In this document: piece after piece, positions 16,862 through 26,049 of the stretch | Position numbering within the stretch: position 1 is the stretch's first letter | How the letters are laid out: the number at the start of each line of letters is the position of its first letter | From: Massilia aurea | GTDB lineage: Bacteria > Pseudomonadota > Gammaproteobacteria > Burkholderiales > Burkholderiaceae_D | Direction: 5' to 3' | Length of the DNA: 64,000 nt | Assembly: GCF_014200505.1 (NCBI RefSeq) | Contig: NZ_JACHBX010000001.1 | Coordinates: forward strand, 1,922,001 to 1,986,000 | Notes under the pieces: generated by a model | Database searches by the model: none | The model's input: the letters and a program-made list of their open reading frames with translations, nothing else | Told to the model about the DNA's origin: nothing | Program-made: the position numbers and the translations under genes

Positions 16862-17638
16862 TTAGTGCGCCATCATGCCGTCGTCGGCCGTGATGATGGC
16901 GCCGTTGATGAAATGGGCTTCTTCGGCGGCCAGCAGCAGCAACAGGCCGTCGAGGTCTTCGGGCCGCCCGGCGCGCTTGCGTGGCAGCATCTCGACAAGT
17001 TTGCGGCCCTGCTCGGTCTCGAAATAATCTTCGTTCGCATCGGTGGCAATGTAGCCGGGGCAGATGGCATTGACGTTGATGCCGTACTTGCCCCACTCCA
17101 CCGCCATTGCCTTGGTCATCTGCACCACACCGGCCTTGCTCATGCAGTACACACCAATCTGTGGCAGCACCCGCAGGCCCGCCACCGAGGCGATATTGAC
17201 GATGCGATGCTGCTTGCGCGGGTCGCCCTTGGCGCGCGCGATCATGCGCTTGGCGGTTTGCTGGGCCACGAAGAACGCGCCGCGCAAATTGGTGTCCATG
17301 ATGTAGGTGTAGTCATCCTCGCCCACATCGATCAGGCGCTGCGTCGATGATACGGACGAGTTGTTGATCAGGATATCGATCGGCCCCGCCTCGGTCTCGG
17401 CATGGGCAATGGCCGCCTTGATGCTGCCGAGGTCGGTCACGTCGAGCCGCACCACATGGGCAGCGCCGCCGTCGGCTTCGATCTCGGCGCGCAGCTCCTT
17501 GAGGCGCTCGACGCGGCGCGACGCCAGCACGACCTGCGCGCCGGCGCCGGCCAGGGCCTTGGCAAAACGGGCGCCCAGGCCGCTCGATGCGCCGGTGACC
17601 ATGGCGATCTTTCCTTCAAAATTGACTTCAATGCCCAC
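16862..17638 (-). CDS. Short-chain dehydrogenase/reductase
   Basis: 258 residues. The cofactor motif is TGASSGLG, the usual NNAG motif is replaced by NNSSV, and the active-site residues are in NIASVAGLR and YCMSKAG. R/K residues after the second strand (ASRRVERL) suggest NADP(H). The start is GTG 17638 with GGGAG 7 bp upstream. First gene of the SDR-thioesterase-ammonia-lyase operon, divergent from ETF-QO with about 180 bp between. The substrate is unknown; generic names such as glucose dehydrogenase should not be trusted. Confidence 0.85.
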   Translation of the reverse strand: MGIEVNFEGKIAMVTGASSGLGARFAKALAGAGAQVVLASRRVERLKELRAEIEADGGAAHVVRLDVTDLGSIKAAIAHAETEAGPIDILINNSSVSSTQRLIDVGEDDYTYIMDTNLRGAFFVAQQTAKRMIARAKGDPRKQHRIVNIASVAGLRVLPQIGVYCMSKAGVVQMTKAMAVEWGKYGINVNAICPGYIATDANEDYFETEQGRKLVEMLPRKRAGRPEDLDGLLLLLAAEEAHFINGAIITADDGMMAH

Positions 17639-17820
17639 GTCCGACTCCCCGATGTAAGTACGATCACGAGTTGCGAAAGCACCATGATCCCACAAATGTC
17701 CGGTATTCGATTGTCCCTTCTAATAATGCCTTTACAATGGCCGCGATATTGCAATGAACAGCAAAAACCCGCACACTCGTGCTATTTTCTGATTACCGTC
17801 TTCCCTTTCCCAAAAAAACC

Positions 17821-19497
17821 ATGACAGAGACAACGAATCTTCTCGAACAATACGGCCCACGCGAAGCGATGGAATACGACGTCGTGGTCGTCGGCGGCGG
17901 CCCCGCCGGCCTGTCGGCGGCGATCCGCCTGAAACAGCTGGCTCTTGACAAAGGCCAGGAAGTCACGGTCTGCGTGCTGGAAAAAGGCGGCGAGCTGGGT
18001 GCGCACATTCTGTCGGGCGCCGTGATGGACCCGCGCGCGATCAACGAACTGATCCCTGACTGGAAAGAAAAAGGCGCGCCGCTCAATACGGCCGTGACCG
18101 AAGACCGCGTCCTGTTTCTGAGCGAAACCAAATCGTATGCGACGCCGGCATTCGCCATTCCGCCGGCACTGGCCAATCACGGCAACTACGTGATTTCGCT
18201 GGCCAATGTGGTGCGCTGGCTGGGCCAGCAAGCCGAAGCCATGGGCGTGGAAATCTTCCCCGGCTTCCCGGCCGCTGAAATCCTGTACAACGAAGATGGC
18301 TCGGTCAAGGGCGTCGCCACCGGCAATATGGGGATGAAACGTGACGGCGAGCCGGGTCCGGAATTCCAGCTTGGCATGGAGCTGCATGCGAAGTACACGT
18401 TCTTTGCCGAAGGCTCGCGCGGCCACCTGGGCCGCCAGCTGATGGCGAAGTACGAACTGAACAAGGGCAAGGATCCGCAGACTTACGGCATCGGCATCAA
18501 GGAGTTGTGGGAAATCGATCCGGCCAAGCATCAGCCGGGCCTGGTGATCCACACGGCCGGCTGGCCACTGCCGAACGATACCTATGGTGGTTCGTTCCTG
18601 TACCACCTGGAAAACAACCAGGTCGCGGTCGGCTATGTCGTCGGCTTGTCGTACCAGAATCCGTACCTGTCGCCATACGAAGAATTCCAGCGCTATAAAA
18701 CGCACCCGGCCATCCGCGGCTTCTTCGAAGGTGGCAAGCGCATCTCGTACGGCGCGCGTTCCATCACTGCAGGGGGTTTGCAATCCTTGCCAAAGACCGT
18801 CTTCCCGGGCGGCGCGCTGATCGGCTGCGATGCGGGCTTTTTGAACACCAGCCGCATCAAGGGCAGCCACGGCGCGATCAAGACCGGCATGCTGGCGGCT
18901 GAAGCGGCGTTTGACGCGCTGGGCGAAGGCCGCACGAGCGACGAGCTGACGAGCTTCCCGGCTGCATTTGAAAAATCATGGCTGCACGAAGAGCTGCACG
19001 TGGCGCGCAACTTCAAGCCATGGATGAGCAAGGGCCTGGTGCTGGGCACGATCATGACGGGCATCGACCAGATCGTCTTCCGTGGCAAGGCACCCTGGAC
19101 GCTGCACCACAAGCATGCCGACCATGAATGCCTCAAGCCTGCCTCGCACTTCAAGCCGATTGTCTATCCGAAGCCGGACGGCAAGCTGACCTTCGACAAG
19201 CTGTCGTCGGTGTTCATCTCGAACACCAACCACCGCGAAGACGAACCGATCCACCTGACGCTCAAAAATCCGAGCGTGCCGGTCGACGTCAACCTGGCCA
19301 AGTACGCCGGGCCTGAGCAGCGTTACTGTCCGGCCGGGGTGTACGAGTACGTCAAGCGCGAAGACGGGGGCGATCGCCTGCAGATCAATGCCCAAAACTG
19401 CGTGCACTGCAAGACCTGCGATATCAAGGACCCGACCCAGAACATCGTCTGGGTGACACCGGAAGGTGGCGGCGGCCCGAACTATCCGAATATGTGA
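17821..19497 (+). CDS. Electron-transfer-flavoprotein:ubiquinone oxidoreductase
   Basis: 558 residues, the normal ETF-QO length. It has an N-terminal FAD motif VVVVGGGPAGLSAA, the ubiquinone-binding/membrane-surface region in the middle (GGSFLYHLENNQ, ISYGARSITAGG) and a C-terminal 4Fe-4S domain with the cysteines of RYCPAGVYEY and NCVHCKTCDIKDP. It passes electrons from acyl-CoA dehydrogenases via ETF into the quinone pool, so it supports the acyl-CoA dehydrogenase at 61160. The ATG at 17821 follows the upstream in-frame ATG at 17779 by 14 codons; the later one fits the family better. Confidence 0.95.
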   Translation: MTETTNLLEQYGPREAMEYDVVVVGGGPAGLSAAIRLKQLALDKGQEVTVCVLEKGGELGAHILSGAVMDPRAINELIPDWKEKGAPLNTAVTEDRVLFLSETKSYATPAFAIPPALANHGNYVISLANVVRWLGQQAEAMGVEIFPGFPAAEILYNEDGSVKGVATGNMGMKRDGEPGPEFQLGMELHAKYTFFAEGSRGHLGRQLMAKYELNKGKDPQTYGIGIKELWEIDPAKHQPGLVIHTAGWPLPNDTYGGSFLYHLENNQVAVGYVVGLSYQNPYLSPYEEFQRYKTHPAIRGFFEGGKRISYGARSITAGGLQSLPKTVFPGGALIGCDAGFLNTSRIKGSHGAIKTGMLAAEAAFDALGEGRTSDELTSFPAAFEKSWLHEELHVARNFKPWMSKGLVLGTIMTGIDQIVFRGKAPWTLHHKHADHECLKPASHFKPIVYPKPDGKLTFDKLSSVFISNTNHREDEPIHLTLKNPSVPVDVNLAKYAGPEQRYCPAGVYEYVKREDGGDRLQINAQNCVHCKTCDIKDPTQNIVWVTPEGGGGPNYPNM

Positions 19498-19552
19498 TCG
19501 CTCTGACTTTCCGCTTTTCACTGCTGACTTTGTAAGAATTGTCCTGCAAACT

Positions 19553-19578
19553 CACCGCCAATCTGCTGATTGGCGGTG
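19553..19578. other. Perfect 11 bp hairpin after ETF-QO
   Basis: CACCGCCAATC and GATTGGCGGTG pair perfectly around TGCT. There is no following T-run. It lies 55 bp after the ETF-QO stop and 52 bp before the next start, so it could end the first transcript or sit in the leader of the second. Confidence 0.55.
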
Positions 19579-19630
19579 GACGCGAACGGCGTAGCATGGA
19601 TTGCTCATACACCAGTGGCAGGAGACAGCG

Positions 19631-19990
19631 ATGGGTGATTCCACAGACAATATGGGCAAGCAGCGCACCCCCGGCATGGGGCAAAACAGCAATCTGCAAA
19701 GCGGCAATCTGCAAAACGCCAAGCAGGATATTGCTGGTAACAAGCAGTCCACCGGGCAGCAAGGTGGCCGCACGCAGGAGGGCAAGCAGCCTGACACCGG
19801 CAGCCGGCAAGGTGCCGGTGCCCAACAGCAGAACCAGCAACATGGTGGCCAGCATGCATCTGGCGGCACCCCGGCGCTGGACGACCTGAACGCCGACGGC
19901 GCCAGCCGCGACCAGGGTTCGCCGGGCAGCGGGTCCCGGCAAATGGACCAGCAGAGCGACTGGCAAGGCAAGCAGGACAAACAACGCTGA
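19631..19990 (+). CDS. Gln/Gly-rich hydrophilic small protein
   Basis: 119 residues of low complexity, rich in Gln, Gly, Asn, Ser and Asp with almost no hydrophobic residues, so it is predicted to be disordered. No domain or signal peptide is visible. AGGAGA sits 5 bp before the ATG at 19631, and a strong terminator follows, which supports a real single-gene transcript. Such hydrophilins are often linked to desiccation or osmotic stress; that role is only inferred from composition. Confidence 0.65.
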   Translation: MGDSTDNMGKQRTPGMGQNSNLQSGNLQNAKQDIAGNKQSTGQQGGRTQEGKQPDTGSRQGAGAQQQNQQHGGQHASGGTPALDDLNADGASRDQGSPGSGSRQMDQQSDWQGKQDKQR

Positions 19991-20007
19991 CGTGGCACTG
20001 TCCACAC

Positions 20008-20042
20008 AAAGCGCGGCGCCATGACGGGGCCGCGCTTTTTTT
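20008..20042 (+). terminator. Rho-independent terminator
   Basis: AAAGCGCGGC pairs with GCCGCGCTTT around an 11-base loop and runs into seven T. It ends the Gln/Gly-rich protein transcript and precedes a convergent gene. Confidence 0.88.
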
Positions 20043-20049
20043 GCGCCTG

Positions 20050-20880
20050 TCAGGTCGGCGGCATGCTGCCAGCGTCCTGACCGAACCACTTGAGCGACAG
20101 CGTGCGCAGCGTGCCATCCGAACGCGCCTCGCGCAGCGCCTTGTCGATTGCCAGCCTGAACGCCGGACGGCCTTTGCGCAGGGCGATGCCAACGGGCTCA
20201 GGTGCGCCAATGCGGGCGCCGGCCTTCAGTGGCAACTGTGTCTTGCAGATCAGGTAATGCATCAGCAGGCTGTCGTCGAGCAAGGCGTCGATGCGGCCGA
20301 AGGCCAGGTCCTGCAGATTCTCGGGCACCGCCGGATAACGCTTGATCTTGATCCCCGGTACCGCCCTGGCCTGCTCTTCGAAGACACTGTTCTGGCGCAC
20401 GCCCAGCGTGCGGCCCTTGAGGTCAGCCAGCGTGTGGTAGCTGGCGCGCTCGTTCTTGCGCACGATGAGCTGGGGCTGCGAATAGCAATATGGTGCGGAA
20501 AAGTCGAACGCTTTCGCGCGCTGCGGCGTGATGATGACCTGGCTGATGGCCACATCCACCCTGCCCGCACGCACCGCCGGCAGGATCGCGCTCCATTCAG
20601 TCAGCACGAATTGCGGCTCGAGGCCCATGCGCGTGGCAACCGCACGCGCCACGTCCACGTCATGGCCTGTCAGTTGCCCGCTTGCCGGGTCCGTGAAATT
20701 GAAGGGAGGATAGGTGCCTTCGAGCGCGATGCGCAGGGTGCCCCGTGTGCCGCGTGCGTCTGCCGGGTCTGCCAGGCCCGCCGCGTCCGCCCATGGAGGG
20801 CACAGTGCGGCTGATGCCGGCAGCGCCAGCAACTGCCCCAGCACCCGGCGCCGCCCGCCGTTTTCGATCCCTTCAGCCAT
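20050..20880 (-). CDS. Extracellular solute-binding protein, family 3
   Basis: 276 residues. The N terminus has Arg-Arg-Arg followed by a hydrophobic stretch (VLGQLLALPASAALC), so it is exported, possibly by Tat. The mature part shows the family 3 pattern: LRIALEGTYPPFNFTDPASG at about 49, GHDVDVARAVATRMG, DVAISQVIITPQRAKAFDFS and the final LSLKWFGQD. Proteins of this type bind polar amino acids for an ABC transporter; no permease or ATPase gene is adjacent, so it may be an orphan binding protein. Confidence 0.85.
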   Translation of the reverse strand: MAEGIENGGRRRVLGQLLALPASAALCPPWADAAGLADPADARGTRGTLRIALEGTYPPFNFTDPASGQLTGHDVDVARAVATRMGLEPQFVLTEWSAILPAVRAGRVDVAISQVIITPQRAKAFDFSAPYCYSQPQLIVRKNERASYHTLADLKGRTLGVRQNSVFEEQARAVPGIKIKRYPAVPENLQDLAFGRIDALLDDSLLMHYLICKTQLPLKAGARIGAPEPVGIALRKGRPAFRLAIDKALREARSDGTLRTLSLKWFGQDAGSMPPT

Positions 20881-20941
20881 CCCCTTGCCCCCGCACGGTC
20901 AAAGACCTGTTATAACCGAAAAGCAGCAGAATGGCCCAGAA

Positions 20942-22054
20942 TCAGGACTGCACAACGATCCGCTTCTGTTCGCGCGCCGAGCGGTACACGGCCTCGATGA
21001 TACGGATATCGCGCAAGCCTTCTTCGCCAGGCACGAGCGGCTCGCGGTTCTGCATGACGCATTGCGCCATGTGGTCGAGCTGGCCAACCCACTGGTTCGC
21101 ATACGGTCCGGGTGGGGGTTTGACCTCGGTCTTGTCGCTGCGTTCCTGCCCCACCCACATGCGCTGGCCACTGTAGGCAGTGGCCGGTTCCAGTTCGATA
21201 CGGCCCTTGTCGCCCATCAGCACGAACTGGTTGCGGTTCGCGCTGTACATCGACATGCACGAGCCGATCGCGCCGGACGGGAACTCGAGCTGGAAGTCGA
21301 TCATGTCTTCCACTTCACGGAAACGCGGGTCGCTGCGGTTGGTGGTTTCCTTGGCAAACACGGCCACCGGCTCTTCGCCGGTCATGTAGCGCGCCGCCTG
21401 CAGCGCATAGATGCCAATGTCCATCATCGAGCCGCCGCCCGACTGCGCCTTCTTCATGCGCCAAGTGTTCGCGTCACCCACGACAAAGCCGTGCTCGGAG
21501 CGGAAGTAGCGGAGATTGCCGATCGCGCCGGCGCGTGCCAGGCGGATGGCCTCGACATTGTGCGGCTCGAAGCGCGAGCGGTAGCCGATCATCAGCTTCT
21601 TGCCGGCCTTGCGGCAGGCAGCAATCATCTGTTCGCACTCGGCTGGATTGATGGCCATTGGCTTTTCGCACATGACGTGCTTGCCGGCCTGCGCAGCGCG
21701 GATCGTGTACTCGGCGTGCATGAACACGGGCAGGCAGATATACACGATGTCGATGTCGGGATTGTCACGGATGCGGTCGAAATCGCTGTACGAATAGATG
21801 CCGCGTTCAGGCACGCCGTATTCCTGCGCCACCTTCCTTGCTTTGGCGGGGTCACCGCTGACGAGCGCCACGAGGCGGCTGTGCTGGCAATTCTGGAACT
21901 GCGGAATGATGCGGCCCAGGCCATAGCCGCCCAGGCCCACGATGGCGTAGCCGAGCTTGCGGCCGGTGCTGGCAGCCCACCCCGGGTTCACTGCGCCTGC
22001 GGCCAGGACACCACCTGCAGCCATGACCAGGCCGCGTCGTTGCAAATCGATCAT
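20942..22054 (-). CDS. Gfo/Idh/MocA-family oxidoreductase, Tat-exported
   Basis: 370 residues. A twin-Arg start (LQRRGLVMAAGG, ending near AVNPGWA) suggests Tat export with a bound nucleotide cofactor, as in glucose-fructose oxidoreductase. The Rossmann motif AIVGLGGYGLG, the CEKPMAIN loop and the C-terminal GGGSMMDIGIYALQAARYM (with catalytic Asp and Tyr region) are family hallmarks. GGAGGAG lies 5 bp before the ATG at 22054. It is divergent from an exported SMP-30 lactonase-like gene 126 bp away; an oxidoreductase plus lactonase could oxidise and open a sugar in the periplasm. Confidence 0.85.
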   Translation of the reverse strand: MIDLQRRGLVMAAGGVLAAGAVNPGWAASTGRKLGYAIVGLGGYGLGRIIPQFQNCQHSRLVALVSGDPAKARKVAQEYGVPERGIYSYSDFDRIRDNPDIDIVYICLPVFMHAEYTIRAAQAGKHVMCEKPMAINPAECEQMIAACRKAGKKLMIGYRSRFEPHNVEAIRLARAGAIGNLRYFRSEHGFVVGDANTWRMKKAQSGGGSMMDIGIYALQAARYMTGEEPVAVFAKETTNRSDPRFREVEDMIDFQLEFPSGAIGSCMSMYSANRNQFVLMGDKGRIELEPATAYSGQRMWVGQERSDKTEVKPPPGPYANQWVGQLDHMAQCVMQNREPLVPGEEGLRDIRIIEAVYRSAREQKRIVVQS

Positions 22055-22180
22055 GCGTGTCTCCTCCAATAAGGTTGCGGGAATGTTATCGTCTTGCGGA
22101 GAGAAGGATACAATTGATTCATATGAAATGATAGCGGTATCACCGCCTTCATCTACCGTTCACTTTGCCAGGAGTTGCCC

Positions 22181-23164
22181 ATGTCCGTGTCCCCCCGTCG
22201 TGCTGCCCGTCTCACTCCCCTTCGCGTTCCGTTCGTCCGCCTGATGCTTGCCGCCAGCGTCGCCGCCATCCTGTCGCCAGCAGTATCGGCTGCGCCGGCC
22301 GCCAGTTGCAGCGGCAAGGCCCCGTCGGGCGAGCTGAAAGCGGAGCGCATCGCTGCGATCACGCCGTCGCGGGGCGAACCGGGCTTGTATGAGGGAGCGG
22401 TCTGGACGAATGGCGCGCTGTATTTTTCGGACTTCAGTTTCAGCGAGGGTTTCCCGTCACGCGTGCGCAAGTACACACCGGGCGGCAACGTGACCACGGC
22501 GATCGAGGACGCAGGCAGCAATGGCTTGGCGGTCGACGCCAAGGGCGCGCTGGTCGCGGCCACCCACAAGTACAAGGCGCTGTCGCGCTACGACCTGGCG
22601 GACGGCAAGCGCACGACTGTCGCCTCACAGTTCCAGGGCCAGGTCTTCAATTCACCGAACGATATCGCCATCGCGGCCGATGGCACGATCTACTTCACCG
22701 ATCCGGATTACCAGAAAGCTGCGGCGCCCGGCGGCCAGCCGGTGACCGGCATCTATCGGGTGGGGACAGATGGCGCGGTGACGCTGGTCGACGGCTCGCG
22801 CAAGAATCCGAACGGGATCGCCCTGTCACTCGACGGCAAGACGCTGTACGTGAATGCGAGCGATGGCGCGGTGCGTGCCTACCCGATCAAACATGGCGTG
22901 CCGCAGGCGGGGCGCGACCTGATCAAGGGCATCGAGAATGGCGACGGCATGACGCTCGACTGCCACGGCAACCTGTATGTGACGGAACATGCGCCCAAAC
23001 GCGTGCGGGTGTTCTCGCCACAGGGCCGCGAACTGGCGACGATCCGGGTCGACGCCAACGTCACCAACGTCGCTTTCGGCGGGGTCGATGGCAAGACGCT
23101 GTACATCACGGGCGCGGGCGCCGTCTGGCAATTGCCGCTGGACGTCACGGGACTGCCCTACTGA
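22181..23164 (+). CDS. Exported SMP-30/gluconolactonase-like protein
   Basis: 327 residues. An Arg-rich N terminus and a hydrophobic stretch ending AVSAAPA form a signal peptide. The mature chain is a six-bladed beta-propeller of the SMP-30/gluconolactonase/LRE type: EGAVWTNGALYFSD, GLAVDAKGALVAAT, FNSPNDIAIAADGTIYFTDP, KNPNGIALSLDGKTLYVNAS and GDGMTLDCHGNLYVTE are the repeated blades, and the Glu, Asn and Asp metal ligands are visible. It probably hydrolyses a sugar lactone. AGGAG is 6 bp before the ATG. Confidence 0.87.
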   Translation: MSVSPRRAARLTPLRVPFVRLMLAASVAAILSPAVSAAPAASCSGKAPSGELKAERIAAITPSRGEPGLYEGAVWTNGALYFSDFSFSEGFPSRVRKYTPGGNVTTAIEDAGSNGLAVDAKGALVAATHKYKALSRYDLADGKRTTVASQFQGQVFNSPNDIAIAADGTIYFTDPDYQKAAAPGGQPVTGIYRVGTDGAVTLVDGSRKNPNGIALSLDGKTLYVNASDGAVRAYPIKHGVPQAGRDLIKGIENGDGMTLDCHGNLYVTEHAPKRVRVFSPQGRELATIRVDANVTNVAFGGVDGKTLYITGAGAVWQLPLDVTGLPY

Positions 23165-23169
23165 TCTGC

Positions 23170-23574
23170 TTACCAGCTCGGGCGCGAACCTGGCCCGAAG
23201 TTGTGGCCCGTGACCAGCGTGGTGCTCTGCACGAGCGTCGACAAGCCGAGGATCAGCTGGACGAGCTTATCGTCCGGCAGCACCCAGATCTGGCCACGCG
23301 GCTGCTCGGCGCCGGTGGCGGCCATGATCAGCGGCGCGATCCAGGCGGCGTCGCTGTCGACGTCGAGCAGGATGGCGTCGGCCGTCGTCTGCATGTGTAC
23401 GAGGCCGCCTTCAGCCAGCGCGAAGCAGATGCCGACGCCCGTTTCCTGCGGCGTGATCAGTTCCTGCATGGCGGCATTGTGCTCGTCGATCCAGAGCTCG
23501 ACGTCTTGCGGCGTCTCGAGCGCGTTCCAGGGGCGGGGTTTGAAGCGGGGTGGTTGTTCTGGCGGGAGGGTCAT
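23170..23574 (-). CDS. Conserved-looking hypothetical protein
   Basis: 134 residues, Pro-rich at the N terminus, with no signal peptide or membrane helix and no motif that I recognise. The stop lies 5 bp from the stop of the convergent SMP-30 gene. It is predicted to be a cytoplasmic soluble alpha/beta protein; the function is unknown. The ATG 23574 is preceded by an A-rich stretch and GCAGCAC, a weak ribosome site. Confidence 0.55.
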   Translation of the reverse strand: MTLPPEQPPRFKPRPWNALETPQDVELWIDEHNAAMQELITPQETGVGICFALAEGGLVHMQTTADAILLDVDSDAAWIAPLIMAATGAEQPRGQIWVLPDDKLVQLILGLSTLVQSTTLVTGHNFGPGSRPSW

Positions 23575-23663
23575 GTGCTGCAAGCAAAAGGGGACGGGGC
23601 GTATCTTACGGCAATTTCCATCGCCGCGGGCCAGGTCCACGCCGCCACGAGGTTACGGCACCA

Positions 23664-24131
23664 TCATGGGATGTCGAGCGTCACGAGCCGCACGCTTGCC
23701 TGCCCATTCTCGATGATGAGTTCGCCAACCGACACGGGCAGTGTAAACCGGCGCCGCCCCGCCGCACCCGGATTGACGTACAGCACACCACCCCGCTCGA
23801 CGCAGGCCGGCTTGTGCGTGTGACCAGTGATGACAACGCGCACCCCGCTTGCCACCGGGTCGATGGCAAGCTCCTTCAGATCGTGCAGCATATGGATGGC
23901 AACGCCGCCGAAGGTCACCGTGACGGTTTCAGGCAGCGCCCGGGCCCAGGCGCCGCTGTCGTTGTTGCCGCGCACGCTGGTCAGCGGGGCGAGTTCGGCC
24001 AGGCGCTCGAGCGTGGCCGGATCAACGATGTCACCGGCATGCAGGATGGCATCGCTACCCTGCAGGAAGTCGAGCGCCTGCGGACGCAGCAGGCCGTGCG
24101 TGTCGGAGATCAGGCCAATGCGAATGACCAC
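23664..24131 (-). CDS. YfcE-type metallophosphoesterase
   Basis: 155 residues with the full metal-ligand set of calcineurin-like phosphodiesterases: SDTHG (9-13), HAGDIV, RGNNDSG, and ITGHTHKP. The size matches the YfcE/MJ0936 family of small phosphodiesterases acting on bis(p-nitrophenyl) or 2',3'-cyclic type substrates in vitro. The start is GTG 24131, directly after the TAA of the DUF378 gene, so the two are translationally coupled. Confidence 0.88.
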   Translation of the reverse strand: MVIRIGLISDTHGLLRPQALDFLQGSDAILHAGDIVDPATLERLAELAPLTSVRGNNDSGAWARALPETVTVTFGGVAIHMLHDLKELAIDPVASGVRVVITGHTHKPACVERGGVLYVNPGAAGRRRFTLPVSVGELIIENGQASVRLVTLDIP

Positions 24132-24422
24132 TTACGAACGCTTGCTGCCGACCATCTTGGCCATCGTGACAACCGAGTACAGCGCCGCCAGGCCAACAAG
24201 CACGTAGACAACGCGGGTGAGCGTCGAGCCGGGCGCGAACAGCACGCCGACCATGTCGATGTCGAACAGGCCGACCATGCCCCAGTTCAGGCCACCAATA
24301 ATCAACAGCACCATCGCAATGTAATCCAGTGCAGACATGGCCGGGCGGCCATGCGTACGTGCCGTCACGCGGCGATCGGGAATCGAACGGCGATCCATGG
24401 TTGGGGTATTGATTGTTGACAT
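24132..24422 (-). CDS. DUF378 membrane protein
   Basis: 96 residues. A polar N terminus (about 30 residues) is followed by two membrane helices with the DUF378 signature: DYIAMVLLIIGGLNWGMVGLF and then VYVLVGLAALYSVV. Function is unknown in general. AGGAGG is 6 bp before the ATG at 24422. It is the first gene of a short operon with the metallophosphoesterase; a further upstream in-frame extension was rejected because this site is so clear. Confidence 0.85.
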   Translation of the reverse strand: MSTINTPTMDRRSIPDRRVTARTHGRPAMSALDYIAMVLLIIGGLNWGMVGLFDIDMVGVLFAPGSTLTRVVYVLVGLAALYSVVTMAKMVGSKRS

Positions 24423-24566
24423 CAGAGCCTCCTGGAAAAGTGACGTGGACACCACCGGGGCGGCGCCCCGGCACTTGCTGTCCATACTAGCCCAGGTTAG
24501 CAAACACGCACGCACCATTGCAGCGCGTGCACACCGCTGCCCCGTCACGGGGCTGCGGCCGCGAAC

Positions 24567-25184
24567 TCAGCCTTTCCAGGTGCGCGCCAGGCCCGTATCG
24601 GCATGGATCCAGCCACCGCGCGGACCGCTGCGGTAGTAGTAACCGACGCCGCCGCCACGGAAGCTCTTGATCAGGCCGCCGAGCACCTCTTCATTCAGGT
24701 TGGCGATCCGGATATCGGCCGCCTTGCCGACCAGGTGCAACGACTGGCGCGCCGCCGGGATGCCCTGCTCGCGCAGGCGTGCATTCGATGCCGGCGAACG
24801 GTAGCCCGACAAAATCTCGAGTGGCTTGATGATGCCGAAACGGGCGATGAACGCCTGGGTGCTCCACAGCATTTCGAACAGCTTCGGATCGATGGCTGCG
24901 GACGCCTTGCCGTTCACGTCGCGCAGCAGATGGCACAGTTCCTGGTACGCCGACTCGATGACTTCGCCGTCTTTCCAGTACAGCACATTGGCCGTCTCGC
25001 CGCTTTGCGGGCGCGTGACCGACAAGGTACGCGGCTTGACCCAGAAATCGAGGTCAAGTGCCTGTGAGTCGAACAGGTCGGGTGGCGGTTGGAGGTCAGT
25101 TGCGGCAGCGGCCAGCGGCGAACCGATGACACCGATGGCGGCAAGGCGCGCGCCCTGATGGAGGAAGTCTCTGCGGGAAGCCAT
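24567..25184 (-). CDS. DUF882/YcbK-like Tat-exported peptidase
   Basis: 205 residues. The N terminus SRRDFLHQGARLAAIGV is a Tat signal. The C-terminal half carries the peptidase M15-like DUF882 zinc motifs: SLHLVGKAADI and GGWIHADTG, and the preceding LSGYRSPASNARLRE. YcbK/MepK-type enzymes cleave cross-links in murein. It is a single gene, 18 bp after the DUF378 region, and its own terminator was not seen. Confidence 0.87.
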   Translation of the reverse strand: MASRRDFLHQGARLAAIGVIGSPLAAAATDLQPPPDLFDSQALDLDFWVKPRTLSVTRPQSGETANVLYWKDGEVIESAYQELCHLLRDVNGKASAAIDPKLFEMLWSTQAFIARFGIIKPLEILSGYRSPASNARLREQGIPAARQSLHLVGKAADIRIANLNEEVLGGLIKSFRGGGVGYYYRSGPRGGWIHADTGLARTWKG

Positions 25185-25304
25185 ATATGCGTTGGTCTAA
25201 CTCGTGAATATCGATGGGCCGTACTATAGCGTATTCGTCATGGATAGCGCTGTGTGGCGTGCTGGGGGCGTGCAGCGCGCGCCCGGTTGCGCCACGCCGT
25301 GCGC

Positions 25305-25829
25305 TCAGTCGCTGCAGTTGCAGAAGCGCTTGCGCGCGCTGCCTTCGCCGGCGCCGTCGAGCCGCTTCCACATCAGGTCGCTATCGAGGCCGAAACAGGA
25401 TTTTTCCTTGCCCGCATTGCTGTAGCCATGGCGCTCGAAGAACGCGCTCGCGCCGGCGGGGCTGTGCAGATGCAGCTTGCTGATGTTCCAGGCACGCGCC
25501 TGCTCTTCGACCGCCGCCAGCAGCGCCCGGCCTACGCCGCAGCGCAGCGCATCGGGCAGCACGTAGCACAGCGCCACCTTGCCGGCCGGGGTCAACAGCG
25601 TCAATCCGACCATGCGCCCTTCACTCTCGGCGACGATGGCAAAATTGGCGGGCGCAGCAAACCAGGCCGCAACGGTGGCCGGCGTCTTGTTGCCGAGCCA
25701 GGCGTCGAGTAATGCCGGCTGGCCATGGTGGTCGGCACGGCAGCCTTCCTCGATGGAGCGACGCAGCAGATTGCAGGCTGGCGCAGCGTCGGCGGGAACC
25801 GCCTTGCGGATTTCAATACGCGTGGACAT
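25305..25829 (-). CDS. GNAT-family N-acetyltransferase
   Basis: 174 residues. The acetyl-CoA-binding motif is CGVGRALLAAVEEQAR (about 97-112), followed by LHLHSPAGASAFFERHGY, the GNAT motif B. The acceptor is unknown. The C terminus ends with the Cys-containing RFCNCSD. It is divergent from the sulfate-binding protein gene with 220 bp between starts. Confidence 0.82.
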   Translation of the reverse strand: MSTRIEIRKAVPADAAPACNLLRRSIEEGCRADHHGQPALLDAWLGNKTPATVAAWFAAPANFAIVAESEGRMVGLTLLTPAGKVALCYVLPDALRCGVGRALLAAVEEQARAWNISKLHLHSPAGASAFFERHGYSNAGKEKSCFGLDSDLMWKRLDGAGEGSARKRFCNCSD

Positions 25830-26049
25830 CGATCATCAACATAAATACGGTACAAAGACGTGAGGTGGCGACAGTTGGCGCCCCCGGCTTAACACGGGCT
25901 CGACTATACACTGAAAGCCAACGACCCTGCTGGCGACAGGGACAAGCGCATGGTCGGTATAACCATATGACGAAAGTATTGTTCCGTTTGACGGCCGGAT
26001 CAGGGAACATGCACGCTGTCACTCCAACTTCAAGCAAGCGAGACCCACT

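Noticed and set aside
25204..25712. Plus-strand frames between the DUF882 and GNAT genes
   Set aside because: They overlap the GNAT gene in antisense and have no ribosome site or recognisable product.
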